A stretch of 64,000 nucleotides of DNA from contig NZ_VOOR01000007.1 of NCBI RefSeq assembly GCF_007993045.1, forward strand, positions 115,426 through 179,425, in the 5' to 3' direction. The notes beneath the pieces were generated by a model. That model saw only the letters and a program-made list of their open reading frames with translations, had not been told where the DNA came from and did not search any database. Every line of letters starts with the position of its first letter. Position 1 is the stretch's first letter. Shown piece after piece: positions 25,942 to 34,323 of this stretch. The position numbers and the translations under genes were made by a program. The stretch is from Phaeodactylibacter luteus. Lineage in GTDB: Bacteria; Bacteroidota; Bacteroidia; Chitinophagales; Saprospiraceae.

Positions 25942-26203
25942 TGTGTACGGTTTTGGTGAACAAAATCTTGGGCACTACCTGTGCCAAGCGTTTAATCAAC
26001 GCTATCGGTAGGTGCTTTCTTACACCGCTTCGGCCTTATTTATCATTCACAGCACCAAACGCATTGCGATGATACAAATAATTTTATTTCCTATCTATTG
26101 CTGCCAGCTCCGCACAGCTTAAAAAATAAAGGGCGCCCGGATGCACCAACCCCAATTGTTAACCGTTTACTTTGTAGCGCAACCTACATCCAACCACACG
26201 AAC

Positions 26204-29200
26204 ATGAAAATCGCTAAAAAACTACTGCTGGGCCTCGGTATACTGATCGCCCTCCTCTTGGCACTAGCCATTATCCTGCCTGTTGTCTACAAAGATGAGA
26301 TCATTGCCCTGGTGAAGGCGGAAGCCAATAAAGCCGTCAATGCCGAAATTGCTTTCGGGGACGTGGGCCTTTCTCTTTTCAAAGACTTCCCCAATTTCAG
26401 CCTTTCGGTATCTGATTTCTCCGTTACCGGGAAAGCCCCTTTTGAAGGGGTTGCCCTTGCAAAAGGGAAAACCGCCGCTTTTTCTCTAGACCTCATGTCT
26501 GTCATCAAGGCGGACCGGCCCGTTTCTGTAAAGTCCATATCTTTGGAAGCCCCGGCCCTGCACGTTATTGTGCTGAAAAACGGGCAAGCCAATTATGACA
26601 TCGCCCTGCCTTCAGATGCCGTGGCAGAAGAAGCAGCGCCTACGGAAGGCTATGGCAACCTCGTCATCAACCTCGACGAGTACAGCATCACCGACGGTTC
26701 CCTCATCTACGATGACCATAGCCTGGATGCCTACGTCAGCCTGTCGGGGCTCAACCACAACGGCAATGGCAATTTCACCATTGATGTTTACGACCTAGAC
26801 ACCCATACTGACATCGGGGCACTTACCGTATCCTATGGGGGCATAACGTACCTCAATGAGGCCCGGGCCAGCCTCGATGCCATTTTCAACATCGACCAGC
26901 CCAATGCGGTGTATACCTTGAAAGATAATAAGCTGACGCTGAACGAGCTGCAGATTGTCGCCGATGGGAAAATAGCCATGCCGGGTGAAGACATTGATTT
27001 AGACCTTAGCTTCAGCAGCCCACAAAACGACTTTAAGCGCCTGCTCTCTATGGTGCCCAATGCCTACATCGAAGGCTATGAAGACGTAAAAGCAAACGGC
27101 CAGTTCCAACTGCAGGGCGAAGTCAAAGGCATTTACAATGATACTTCCTACCCTGCCTTTGAGCTCCGCGCTGCGGTCAGCGACGGACAGGTACAATATC
27201 CGGGGCTCCCGGCCAGCATCAACGATATCAATGCCAGGGCGACGGTCAATAGCCCCAGCAGTGATTTTGACGACCTCGTTGTTGATGTCACCCGCTTTGG
27301 GCTTTCCCTGGCAGGCAGCCCGTTCAACGCCAGCTTCCGTTTGTCTACCCCTATGAGCGACCCCGCCCTGCAGGCCACCGCCAAAGGGAAGATCGTATTG
27401 GAAGACCTGGCCAGGGCTTTCCCCATGGAGGGGGTTGAACAGCTGCAAGGGCTCATCAATGCAGACCTCGCAATTGATACCCGCCTGTCCTTTATCGAGC
27501 AGGAAGCCTACGAGCAGGTCAATATGTCCGGCAACCTGGATTTGTCTGGAATGAAATACGCGGCTGAAGATATGCCTGTAGTGAGCATAGCAGAAGCCAG
27601 TATGGCCTTTTCCCCCCAGTTTGTCGCCTTGCGCAGCTTTGATGCCCAGCTCGGCCAGAGCGATATCCAGGCCTCTGGCCGGATTGACAACCTGCTGGCC
27701 TACTTCTCCCCGGATAAAACGTTAAAAGGCAGCCTCCGCATCCGGTCGAACACCTTTGACGCCAACGAGTGGATGCCGGCAGAGAGCAGCGAAAGCACAG
27801 ATGCCTCAGCGGTTGCCCCTGATACTACCGCTTCTGCGGAGGTCTTTGACCGCTTCGATTTCATCCTAGATGCAGCCATCGGAGAGCTGATCTACGATAG
27901 CTACCGCATCAAGGAAGCCACCGCTGTAGGGCATATGACTTCCAATATGCTCCAAGTGGAAGAGCTGTCCGGCAATCTCGGCGGCAACGACTTCCTGCTC
28001 CGTGGCACTTTGACGGGCATTTTCGGCTACCTGTTCGATGCCGGCATGCTTGGCGGGGACATACAGTTCAAATCCGCCAACCTTAACCTCAATGACTTCA
28101 TGGGCGAAGAGGAGGCTACCGCTGCCGTGCCGGCAGAAGGGGAAGAAGCGGCTTACAGCGTCATTCCCGTCCCCCCCAATATCAACATCAACGCCATGGC
28201 TGAAATTGGGCGTTTGCAGTATACCAATATCGACCTCAAGAAAGTCTCTGGCCACCTCGTCATTGCCGATGAGGCGGTGGTCCTGGACCAGGTAAAAGCC
28301 AATGGGCTGGGAGGCGAAATGCTGATGAGCGGCAGTTATGACACTTCCGACCCGGAGGCACCGGGCTTCAGCTTCAAGTATGACCTGAGCGGGCTGGACT
28401 TTCAGCAGGCCTTTACCACCCTCAACACTTTCGAGCAACTGGCGCCCATTGGCAAATATATCGACGGCAAGTTCAACAGCACCCTTTTGCTGAATGGGGT
28501 GCTTGGGCAAGACCTGTACCCCAAGCTCAGCTCTATCAATGCTGAAGGGTTTCTGCAAACAATGAACGCGGTCATTGAAAACTTCAAGCCATTACAGTCT
28601 GTAGGCGAAAAACTGAACGTAGACTATCTGCGGGAGCGCATCCCTATCAAAAACTCCAAAAACTGGTTTACGATTGAGAACGGCACACTGGCCCTGCAGG
28701 AATTTGACACTAAGGTCAGGGACATAGCCATGACGGTTGGAGGCACTTACAGCATCACCGATTTCCTGAACCTCAAAGTAAAAGCGACCGTGCCCCGCAA
28801 AACACTGGAGAAAAACGCAGTGGGGGCTGCCGCCAATCAGGGGCTGCGCTTTTTACAATCTGAAGCCGGAAAGCTCGGTATCAACCTGGCCCAAGGGGAG
28901 AACATCAACGTGCTAATCAACCTGACCGGTGCCATTACCGCCCCCAAAACCAGCCTCAAACTACTGGGCATGGACGGCGAAGAAGATACGTCACTTGGCG
29001 ATCAGGTAAAGGAGCAAGTGCGCGATGAAGCTAAACAGAAGCTGGAAGAAGGCAAACAGGCAGCCCGCGATGCTGCGCAGCAAGCTGCAGATTCGTTGAG
29101 GGCAGAAGCTCAAAAACGGGCAGAGCAAGCGGCCAAAGATGCTGCCGCAAAAGCTGCGGAAGAGCTCAAGAAGAAATTAGGCAATAAAGTGGATTCTACT

Positions 29201-29314
29201 GCACAGCAGAAGATCGATTCTCTGCTGAACCAGGCCGGCGGCAAAACAGCCGACGACATCAAAGACAAGCTTGAGAAATTCAACCCGTTCAAGCGGAAAA
29301 AGAATGGGAACTAA
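26204..29314 (+). CDS. AsmA-like inner-membrane protein with amphipathic helical tail
   Basis: The 1036-residue protein has an N-terminal membrane helix (residues about 7-30) and AsmA-like segments: AEIAFGDVGLSLFKDFPNFSLSVSDFSVTG near the start and KGSLRIRSNTFDANEWMP, VSGHLVIADEAVVLDQV, VGGTYSITDFLNLKVKATVPRK later. AsmA-like proteins form long beta-groove bridges thought to carry phospholipids between the membranes of diderms. The last 110 residues form a Lys/Ala/Glu-rich helix (VKEQVRDEAKQKLEEG... KKLGNK), not usual for short AsmA proteins. ATG 26204 was preferred to 26141, which lacks the clean signal-anchor start. A family A insertion begins 2 bp after the stop codon. Confidence 0.9.
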   Translation: MKIAKKLLLGLGILIALLLALAIILPVVYKDEIIALVKAEANKAVNAEIAFGDVGLSLFKDFPNFSLSVSDFSVTGKAPFEGVALAKGKTAAFSLDLMSVIKADRPVSVKSISLEAPALHVIVLKNGQANYDIALPSDAVAEEAAPTEGYGNLVINLDEYSITDGSLIYDDHSLDAYVSLSGLNHNGNGNFTIDVYDLDTHTDIGALTVSYGGITYLNEARASLDAIFNIDQPNAVYTLKDNKLTLNELQIVADGKIAMPGEDIDLDLSFSSPQNDFKRLLSMVPNAYIEGYEDVKANGQFQLQGEVKGIYNDTSYPAFELRAAVSDGQVQYPGLPASINDINARATVNSPSSDFDDLVVDVTRFGLSLAGSPFNASFRLSTPMSDPALQATAKGKIVLEDLARAFPMEGVEQLQGLINADLAIDTRLSFIEQEAYEQVNMSGNLDLSGMKYAAEDMPVVSIAEASMAFSPQFVALRSFDAQLGQSDIQASGRIDNLLAYFSPDKTLKGSLRIRSNTFDANEWMPAESSESTDASAVAPDTTASAEVFDRFDFILDAAIGELIYDSYRIKEATAVGHMTSNMLQVEELSGNLGGNDFLLRGTLTGIFGYLFDAGMLGGDIQFKSANLNLNDFMGEEEATAAVPAEGEEAAYSVIPVPPNININAMAEIGRLQYTNIDLKKVSGHLVIADEAVVLDQVKANGLGGEMLMSGSYDTSDPEAPGFSFKYDLSGLDFQQAFTTLNTFEQLAPIGKYIDGKFNSTLLLNGVLGQDLYPKLSSINAEGFLQTMNAVIENFKPLQSVGEKLNVDYLRERIPIKNSKNWFTIENGTLALQEFDTKVRDIAMTVGGTYSITDFLNLKVKATVPRKTLEKNAVGAAANQGLRFLQSEAGKLGINLAQGENINVLINLTGAITAPKTSLKLLGMDGEEDTSLGDQVKEQVRDEAKQKLEEGKQAARDAAQQAADSLRAEAQKRAEQAAKDAAAKAAEELKKKLGNKVDSTAQQKIDSLLNQAGGKTADDIKDKLEKFNPFKRKKNGN

Positions 29315-29473
29315 ACGGGCGTAAACCCGATTGCCGTTTTTTTTACCTGCCCCTGCCACAAGGATAGGGGCCTGCCCCTGCCAGCGGGCAGGTGCCGCTA
29401 TGCTACGGGGCTCGCTGTCCGCTCGGCCCTGTCGGGCTTGCCACCCCTGCGCAGCGCTAGGCCAATGCCAGGC

Positions 29474-29801
29474 TAGTGCCTTAAGCCATAAATCTCTGAT
29501 ACTTAAGTTGAAGTTGTTTTCCGGCTATAGTTCTCCAAGGCAGGATTTGTGCAAAGTTGACGCAGGTATTTTTTTCGCTCGCAAGGCGAAAAACGCAGGC
29601 ATAGCCTCAGCTACGGCGAGGCTTTTCAACGCGGCGAGCGGGAAAAAGAGCAAGTCAAAATGCATTAATCTCGCCTTGGAGAACTATAATCAAGGCGAAG
29701 GTTCGCGACTTTAGCCCGAGCTAAAGGAGCGGTTCTTTAACGAAGAGTAGGCGGAAAAGAACGAAACTTGGGGTGGCAAGGATTTATGGCTTGAGGCACT
29801 A
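29474..29801. mobile_element. Family B miniature element, copy 2, split by family D
   Basis: The terminal repeat AGTGCCTTAAGCCATAAATC (29475-29494) and its inverse at 29781-29800 match copy 1, with CTAG at both borders (29473-29476, 29799-29802). Without family D the element is about 167 bp, like copy 1. It sits where family A copies normally read CCAGGCTATAAAGCCCG, proving insertion into A. Confidence 0.9.
29528..29686. mobile_element. Family D miniature element inside family B
   Basis: TAGTTCTCCAAGGC (29528-29541) is the perfect inverse of GCCTTGGAGAACTA (29673-29686). TA flanks both ends (29526-29527, 29687-29688), and copy 1 of family B has a single TA at the same place (CCGGCTAATC), so the 2-bp duplication is directly shown. 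The 159 bp interior has no clear gene but has an imperfect palindrome around GCTCGCAAGGCG. Confidence 0.88.
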
Positions 29802-29864
29802 GAGCCCGAAAAGCATAAACGCCTGCAGTATTTTGATTTACGCCCAACCAAACCCTTAGGCTGT

Positions 29865-29895
29865 ACAGCGGAAAGCGGCCCTGGCTTTCCGCTGT
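29865..29895. terminator. Hairpin between convergent AsmA-like and smc genes
   Basis: ACAGCGGAAAGC (29865-29876) pairs with GCTTTCCGCTGT (29884-29895), a perfect 12 bp stem. No T-run on either side, but its position 43 bp beyond the smc stop fits a transcription end or mRNA-stabilising hairpin. Confidence 0.5.
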
Positions 29896-29937
29896 GGCTT
29901 AGGAGCGCTTAGCAATGTTAGATTAACATAGCGCCTC

Positions 29938-32900
29938 TTAATTTTCTTCCCGCACCTCAAAAGTCATGGCGTGGTCGAAGTCGCGGAAATCGACCGGGCT
30001 GACCCCGGAAACGCCCTGCTCCGCCATATACACCCCATAGATGGTGTCCACAGCAGCCATGGTCAGCTTATTGTGGGTGACGATGATGAACTGGGAGTCT
30101 TTAGAGAACTTCTTGATGATCTTGTTGAACTTCTCGATATTGGCATCATCAAGCGGGGCATCCACTTCATCGAAGATGCAGAACGGGGCTGGCTTCAGCA
30201 GGTAAAGGGCAAAGAGCAGGGCGGTAGCCGTCAGGGTCTTCTCCCCACCTGAAAGCTGGGAGATGGTCTGAGGGCGTTTGCCTTTGGGCTTGGCCACAAT
30301 CTCAATTTTCGACTCCAGCGGGTTATCCGGGTCCAAGAGCACCAGGTCGCAGGTATCTTCGATGGTGAACAGGCTCCTGAACACATCTATGAAGTACAGC
30401 CTGGCTTTATCGAAGGATTCTAGGAACTGCTGGGTAGCCGTCTCCTCTATCTCTTTGATCGTAGCTTCGAGGTCATCCTTAGCCTGAAGGATATCGTCCC
30501 GCTGCTGGGTGATGTTTTCCGACCGGGCTTTCATCTCATCGTAAGCCTCTACCGCCATCGGGTTGACCTCACCGTAATTTTCCAACCGGCCGCGCAGGCG
30601 TTCGGTCTTCAGCTGCAGCTCTTCTTTTTCGATGCCCAGCTTGGGCTCCAGCTGCAATATTTCATTGATATCGATGTTGAACTCGATGCGCATCCGCTGG
30701 GCTACAGCGCTCACTTTGTATTTGACATCATTGACTTTGTCCTTGAGGGTATTCACCAAGATCTGGGCGTCTTGCCTTTTCTTGTTGAGCTGCCGCAGGC
30801 GGTCTTCCATTTCATTGATGCCGCCACGAGTTTTATAGTAAGCCTGTTCTGCCTGAGTGAGCCGCTCCTCCCTTTCTTTGCGCTGGCTATAGGCAGTGAG
30901 GAGTTTTTGCTCCAGCTCGTCTGCCTGGCCCTGCAGCTCTTGGATTTCCTGCTTTGAGGTTTTTTCCTTCTCCTTGTTGGCTTGAATACTGGCTCCGGCC
31001 TCATCCAGCTGCCTTTCGCGGAAACTCAGCTCTCGCTGCAGTGCAGAAACTTTGTTCTGCTGTTTGATGAAGCTGATGTTTTTTTCATTAAAAGCGGTAG
31101 CGGCTGCGCTAAGCTGCTCGGCCACATCCCGGTAAGACACATCGGTATCTGCAATCCGTGCTTTGACTTGGCTGAGCTCGAACCTTTTCAGGCGCAGCTG
31201 CCCGTCGATGTCCTCATTATCAGCCTGCAGCTCTTCCATTTGGCGGCCCTGTGCCTGCAGGCGTTCCTGCGCTTCTGCCAAGAATGACTCGAAATTATCA
31301 AGGCGGGCAGCGATGGCTGTTTTTTCCTGCAACACCTGATTGAGCATACGCTGCTCCTGCTGTATTTTCAGGCTGCCCTGCTGAGCTTTAAGCTGCTCAA
31401 GCTGCCCTTTGAGGCTATGGAAACGGTCAGAGAGCTTGTCGTCTTCTTTCTCCAGCTGCCTGATCTCTTCCTCCAGCACTTCGAGGTTTTTCTTGCGGCC
31501 TATTTTTTTCCCTTCGAACAAACCAATAGAGCCCCCAGAAATGCTATACTGCCGCTGTATGAACCGCCCGCTTTTCGCCAGCAGTATATACCCGGCTTCC
31601 GATACAGGCCCCTGTATCTCCTCGCTGTCGGTCACCAGTACCTGTTCCAGGAGGAAGGCGATGAGGTTGCGGTACTCCGGGTCCGTCTTTACCAGATCGG
31701 TGGCCCGCTGAGTGCCGGGCAGCATCACAACCGGCGGCACATAGCTGGCAAAAGCATCGAGGAGGAAGAAGTTGGCCTTGCCCTTCTGCGTTTTGTTCAG
31801 CAGCTGTATAGCGCGGTAAGCCGCCTCAAGGTCCGGTACGACGTAATAGTTCAGGTAAGGCTCCAGGAAATTTTCAATAGCCACCCGGTAAGCCTCCTCT
31901 ACGTAGATAAGATCAGAAAGCAGAGGTGTCGCTTTGTCCCATTCTGGGGATTTGGTCGTGCTCAAGAATTTGATGGACTCTGGGAAGCCTTCCAGGCTTT
32001 CGACCATGCTCTGCGTAAGCTTGAACTCATTGCGGCGGGCATCGAGGGTACGCGACACCCTGACCCGCTGCTTGTTGAGCTGCTCTATCTGTTCCTCAGT
32101 TTTTTCTAGCTCGCTGAGCCGTTCTTCCTCGGCCTTCTCCAGCTCGCTCAACCCCAGCTGTAGCTCTTGTTCACGGGTTTCAAGCACACGGATTTTCTCT
32201 TGCAGGCCATTGACTTCCCCATTCCGGCGGTCGATCTCCTCTCGCCCCCTTGCCGCTTCGCGCTTCCCGCTCTCTATCTGATTGGTATTGATAGCTTTCT
32301 GCTTTTCCAGCTCAAAAACCTGACGGTCAAGCTTCTGCTGCTCCTCCACAACCTGATCGAGCCCGGCTTTTAGGGAGCCATGATCCTTGCGGATGCGGGC
32401 AAGGGCCTCCTCCGCCTCGTTCAGCTCTTCTTCCAAACGGGCTTCGATGCGCTTTTCCCCGTTCAAGTCTTCCCTGTACTGCCCAATGTCTTCGTTAAGC
32501 TGCCGGATGCGCGCTTCCGCTGCCTGTATGTCTTCTGCCAGTTTGCTCAGGTTGCTGTTGAGGAACTGCTGCTTCTGCTGCTGCATCCGCTTGTCGTTCT
32601 CCATGCCACGGATATTTCCCACGAGGCTGTTCAGTTCTCGCTGCCGGTTGGACAAAGCCTGCTCCTTGTCCAAGTTCGCTTTGCGCTCCTGTTCAAGCAC
32701 CGCTTCGAGCTGATTGATGCCGACATCATGTTGCCGGTAGGCATCTTCTTCCTGCTCCAATTGTTTGCGGAGGCTGTTCTGCTGCTCCTTGAGGGAGCCG
32801 ATGCTCAGCAAAGCCAGCTCAGTGCTGTACTCCTTGTACTGCGCTTTGATCTCAAAATACCGGCGCGCCCTCTTGGCCTGTTTTTCCAGTGACTTTAGGT

Positions 32901-33501
32901 TGTTCTGAATTTCGTGCAGCAGGTCTTCCACCCGGTCGAGGTCTTCGGTAGTGCTCTTCAGCTTATTGAGGGTCTCGCGTTTGCGGACTTTGTACTTAGA
33001 GATGCCAGCGGCCTGCTCAAACATCTTGCGGCGAGAATTGTCTTTGTCCGCCAGGATGTCGTCTACCATCCCCAGTGCGATAATGGCGTAAGAATTGGAG
33101 CCGATCCCAGTATCCAGGAAGAGAGACGTGATGTCCTTCAAACGGCAGGGCACCCCATTTAGGCGGTACTCCGAATCGCCGTTCCGGTACAGGATGCGGG
33201 TGATCGTCAGGGTGTGGTACTCCGTGGGCAGCAGGTTCTTGGTATTTTCAAAGGTCAGGGAGACCGAAGCGATCCCACCTGCTTTCCGGCGTTTGGTGCC
33301 ATTGAAGATAACACTGCTCATGGTATCGAGGCGGAGCTCGCGGCTCTTCTGTTCCCCGAGCACCCAACGGATCGCATCAACAATATTTGACTTGCCAGAA
33401 CCATTGGGGCCGACAATACCAATGACATCTTCCTCAAAGTTGATGACCGTTTCGTTAGCGAAACTTTTGAACCCCTTGATGTCTAGCTGTTTTAACCGCA
33501 T
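29938..33501 (-). CDS. smc: Chromosome segregation protein SMC
   Basis: SMC dimers with ScpA/ScpB compact and segregate the chromosome. The 1187-residue protein begins MRLKQLDIKGFKSFANETVI and has Walker A GPNGSGKSNIVDAI (about residues 32-45), a long coiled coil, the hinge (about 520-680, including FLSTTKSPEWDKATPLLSDLI and LFEGKKIGRKKN), a second coiled coil and the C-terminal LSGGEKTLTATALLFA signature with Walker B FCIFDEVDAPLDDAN. All parts are intact. The start at 33501 was chosen over 33561 by homology and by the promoter at 33559-33588. scpA/scpB are not nearby. Confidence 0.97.
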   Translation of the reverse strand: MRLKQLDIKGFKSFANETVINFEEDVIGIVGPNGSGKSNIVDAIRWVLGEQKSRELRLDTMSSVIFNGTKRRKAGGIASVSLTFENTKNLLPTEYHTLTITRILYRNGDSEYRLNGVPCRLKDITSLFLDTGIGSNSYAIIALGMVDDILADKDNSRRKMFEQAAGISKYKVRKRETLNKLKSTTEDLDRVEDLLHEIQNNLKSLEKQAKRARRYFEIKAQYKEYSTELALLSIGSLKEQQNSLRKQLEQEEDAYRQHDVGINQLEAVLEQERKANLDKEQALSNRQRELNSLVGNIRGMENDKRMQQQKQQFLNSNLSKLAEDIQAAEARIRQLNEDIGQYREDLNGEKRIEARLEEELNEAEEALARIRKDHGSLKAGLDQVVEEQQKLDRQVFELEKQKAINTNQIESGKREAARGREEIDRRNGEVNGLQEKIRVLETREQELQLGLSELEKAEEERLSELEKTEEQIEQLNKQRVRVSRTLDARRNEFKLTQSMVESLEGFPESIKFLSTTKSPEWDKATPLLSDLIYVEEAYRVAIENFLEPYLNYYVVPDLEAAYRAIQLLNKTQKGKANFFLLDAFASYVPPVVMLPGTQRATDLVKTDPEYRNLIAFLLEQVLVTDSEEIQGPVSEAGYILLAKSGRFIQRQYSISGGSIGLFEGKKIGRKKNLEVLEEEIRQLEKEDDKLSDRFHSLKGQLEQLKAQQGSLKIQQEQRMLNQVLQEKTAIAARLDNFESFLAEAQERLQAQGRQMEELQADNEDIDGQLRLKRFELSQVKARIADTDVSYRDVAEQLSAAATAFNEKNISFIKQQNKVSALQRELSFRERQLDEAGASIQANKEKEKTSKQEIQELQGQADELEQKLLTAYSQRKEREERLTQAEQAYYKTRGGINEMEDRLRQLNKKRQDAQILVNTLKDKVNDVKYKVSAVAQRMRIEFNIDINEILQLEPKLGIEKEELQLKTERLRGRLENYGEVNPMAVEAYDEMKARSENITQQRDDILQAKDDLEATIKEIEETATQQFLESFDKARLYFIDVFRSLFTIEDTCDLVLLDPDNPLESKIEIVAKPKGKRPQTISQLSGGEKTLTATALLFALYLLKPAPFCIFDEVDAPLDDANIEKFNKIIKKFSKDSQFIIVTHNKLTMAAVDTIYGVYMAEQGVSGVSPVDFRDFDHAMTFEVREEN

Positions 33502-33558
33502 ATGTTGTGCTTGAAAGCTTGCCGGGCTGCGCTGCGGCCCGAAGTACGCCATAGCCCA

Positions 33559-33588
33559 CAAAAATAGGATTTAGAAAGGGTTTGCCAA
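33559..33588 (-). promoter_or_regulatory. smc promoter
   Basis: On the minus strand TTG (33588-33586), 19 bp, TATTTTTG (33566-33559), an exact Bacteroidota arrangement 58 bp before the start at 33501. Confidence 0.7.
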
Positions 33589-33727
33589 CTTAGCGCCTGT
33601 CTAAAATTCTTTCTATTGCCACCCAAGTATTATAGAGCCTGTTTGCCCTTTTTGCTTAGGGCAATACCCCAAAACAGGCATAATCCATTGATTTGCAACT
33701 ATCAACAATCAAGCAATGCCCCAACTG

Positions 33728-33870
33728 TAGGGCGCCTACAGGGCAGCGGGCTAGCGCTGCGGAGGGGTGGGAAGCCCGATAGGGCCGAGCGGACAGCGAG
33801 CCCCGCAGCATAGCGGCACCTGCCGTCAGGTAGGGGCAGCCCCCAAATTGGCAGCCTGATATTGATCCAG
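33728..33870 (-). mobile_element. Family A miniature element, copy 6 (ends decayed)
   Basis: The core is clear: CTAGCGCTGCGGAGGGGTGG, GCCC-GATA-GGGC, CCGCAGCATAGCGG and CCTGCC-GTC-AGG-TAGGGGCAG. The outer repeats are only partly visible. It lies in an 822 bp gap between smc and the hybrid regulator. Just left, TTGCCCT (33638-33644) pairs with AGGGCAA near 33658; the rest of the gap, 33996-34323, has a short unrecognised leftward frame ending at 34074 without a convincing start. Confidence 0.8.
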
Positions 33871-33960
33871 TTTTAAATTTTGTTACTGGGCAGGGCTCAG
33901 CCGGAAAAGGCACACCACATTTCAACGGCTGCCGGGCACCGGCCTGAACCCGCTGAAAAA

Positions 33961-33990
33961 GAAAGGCAGCCCGGAATACGAGCTGCCTCT
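33961..33990 (-). terminator. Rho-independent terminator reading leftward
   Basis: AGGCAGC (33964-33970) pairs with GCTGCCT (33982-33988), and on the minus strand the stem is followed by TTCTTTTTC. It would end transcripts coming from the hybrid regulator gene after a 3' tail of about 330 nt, or a small unseen gene between them. Confidence 0.65.
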
Positions 33991-34323
33991 TTAAATCAGA
34001 ATCGATTTTTTTGTCGATTCCCCCTTGCGCCTTTCCGGGGCGGGAGCAGGTATGCGCTCCTCCCCTATTTATGTCATAACTGCAGTGCCGGAAGCTCCCT
34101 TAGCAGTGCTTGGTGATGGCTATTTTGATGGCCACGCCGGCGGAGCTGTATGTTGGGCTTCAGGTGCTTAAATATCAAGATGTCCTTGATCTGCACTTGT
34201 TTTTCTTTCGATGATGCTAAAGTCAGGAAAAGGGCAAGAGGGAGTGTTCGCTCACGTTGCAAAGGTGTTCGCAAATGTTGCAAGCGGGATCTCCAGCGGA
34301 GCAAAACACTGTAAAACAAGCAA

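Larger units (their letters stand above)
29317..29845 (+). mobile_element. Family A miniature element, copy 5, split by nested elements
   Basis: The left part 29317-29473 (GGGCGTAAACCCGATTGCCG onward) and right part 29802-29845 (AGCCCGAAAAGCATAAACGCC to TTACGCCC) together make one complete A element, interrupted by family B. The outer flanks AACTAAAC (29309-29316) and AACCAAAC (29846-29853) agree at 7 of 8 bases, a nearly intact target duplication. The left copy covers the TAA stop of the AsmA-like gene, so A inserted at the end of that gene without changing the protein. Confidence 0.9.

Noticed and set aside
29331..29714. Open frame across the family A/B/D nest
   Set aside because: It runs through three non-coding mobile elements and its protein is low-complexity Arg/Pro/Ala; similar frames appear over other A copies for the same reason.
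34074..34300. Small leftward frame ending at 34074 after the HTCS gene
   Set aside because: No ATG start after the HTCS gene end, no recognisable family; it may be only the 3' tail before the terminator at 33961-33990.
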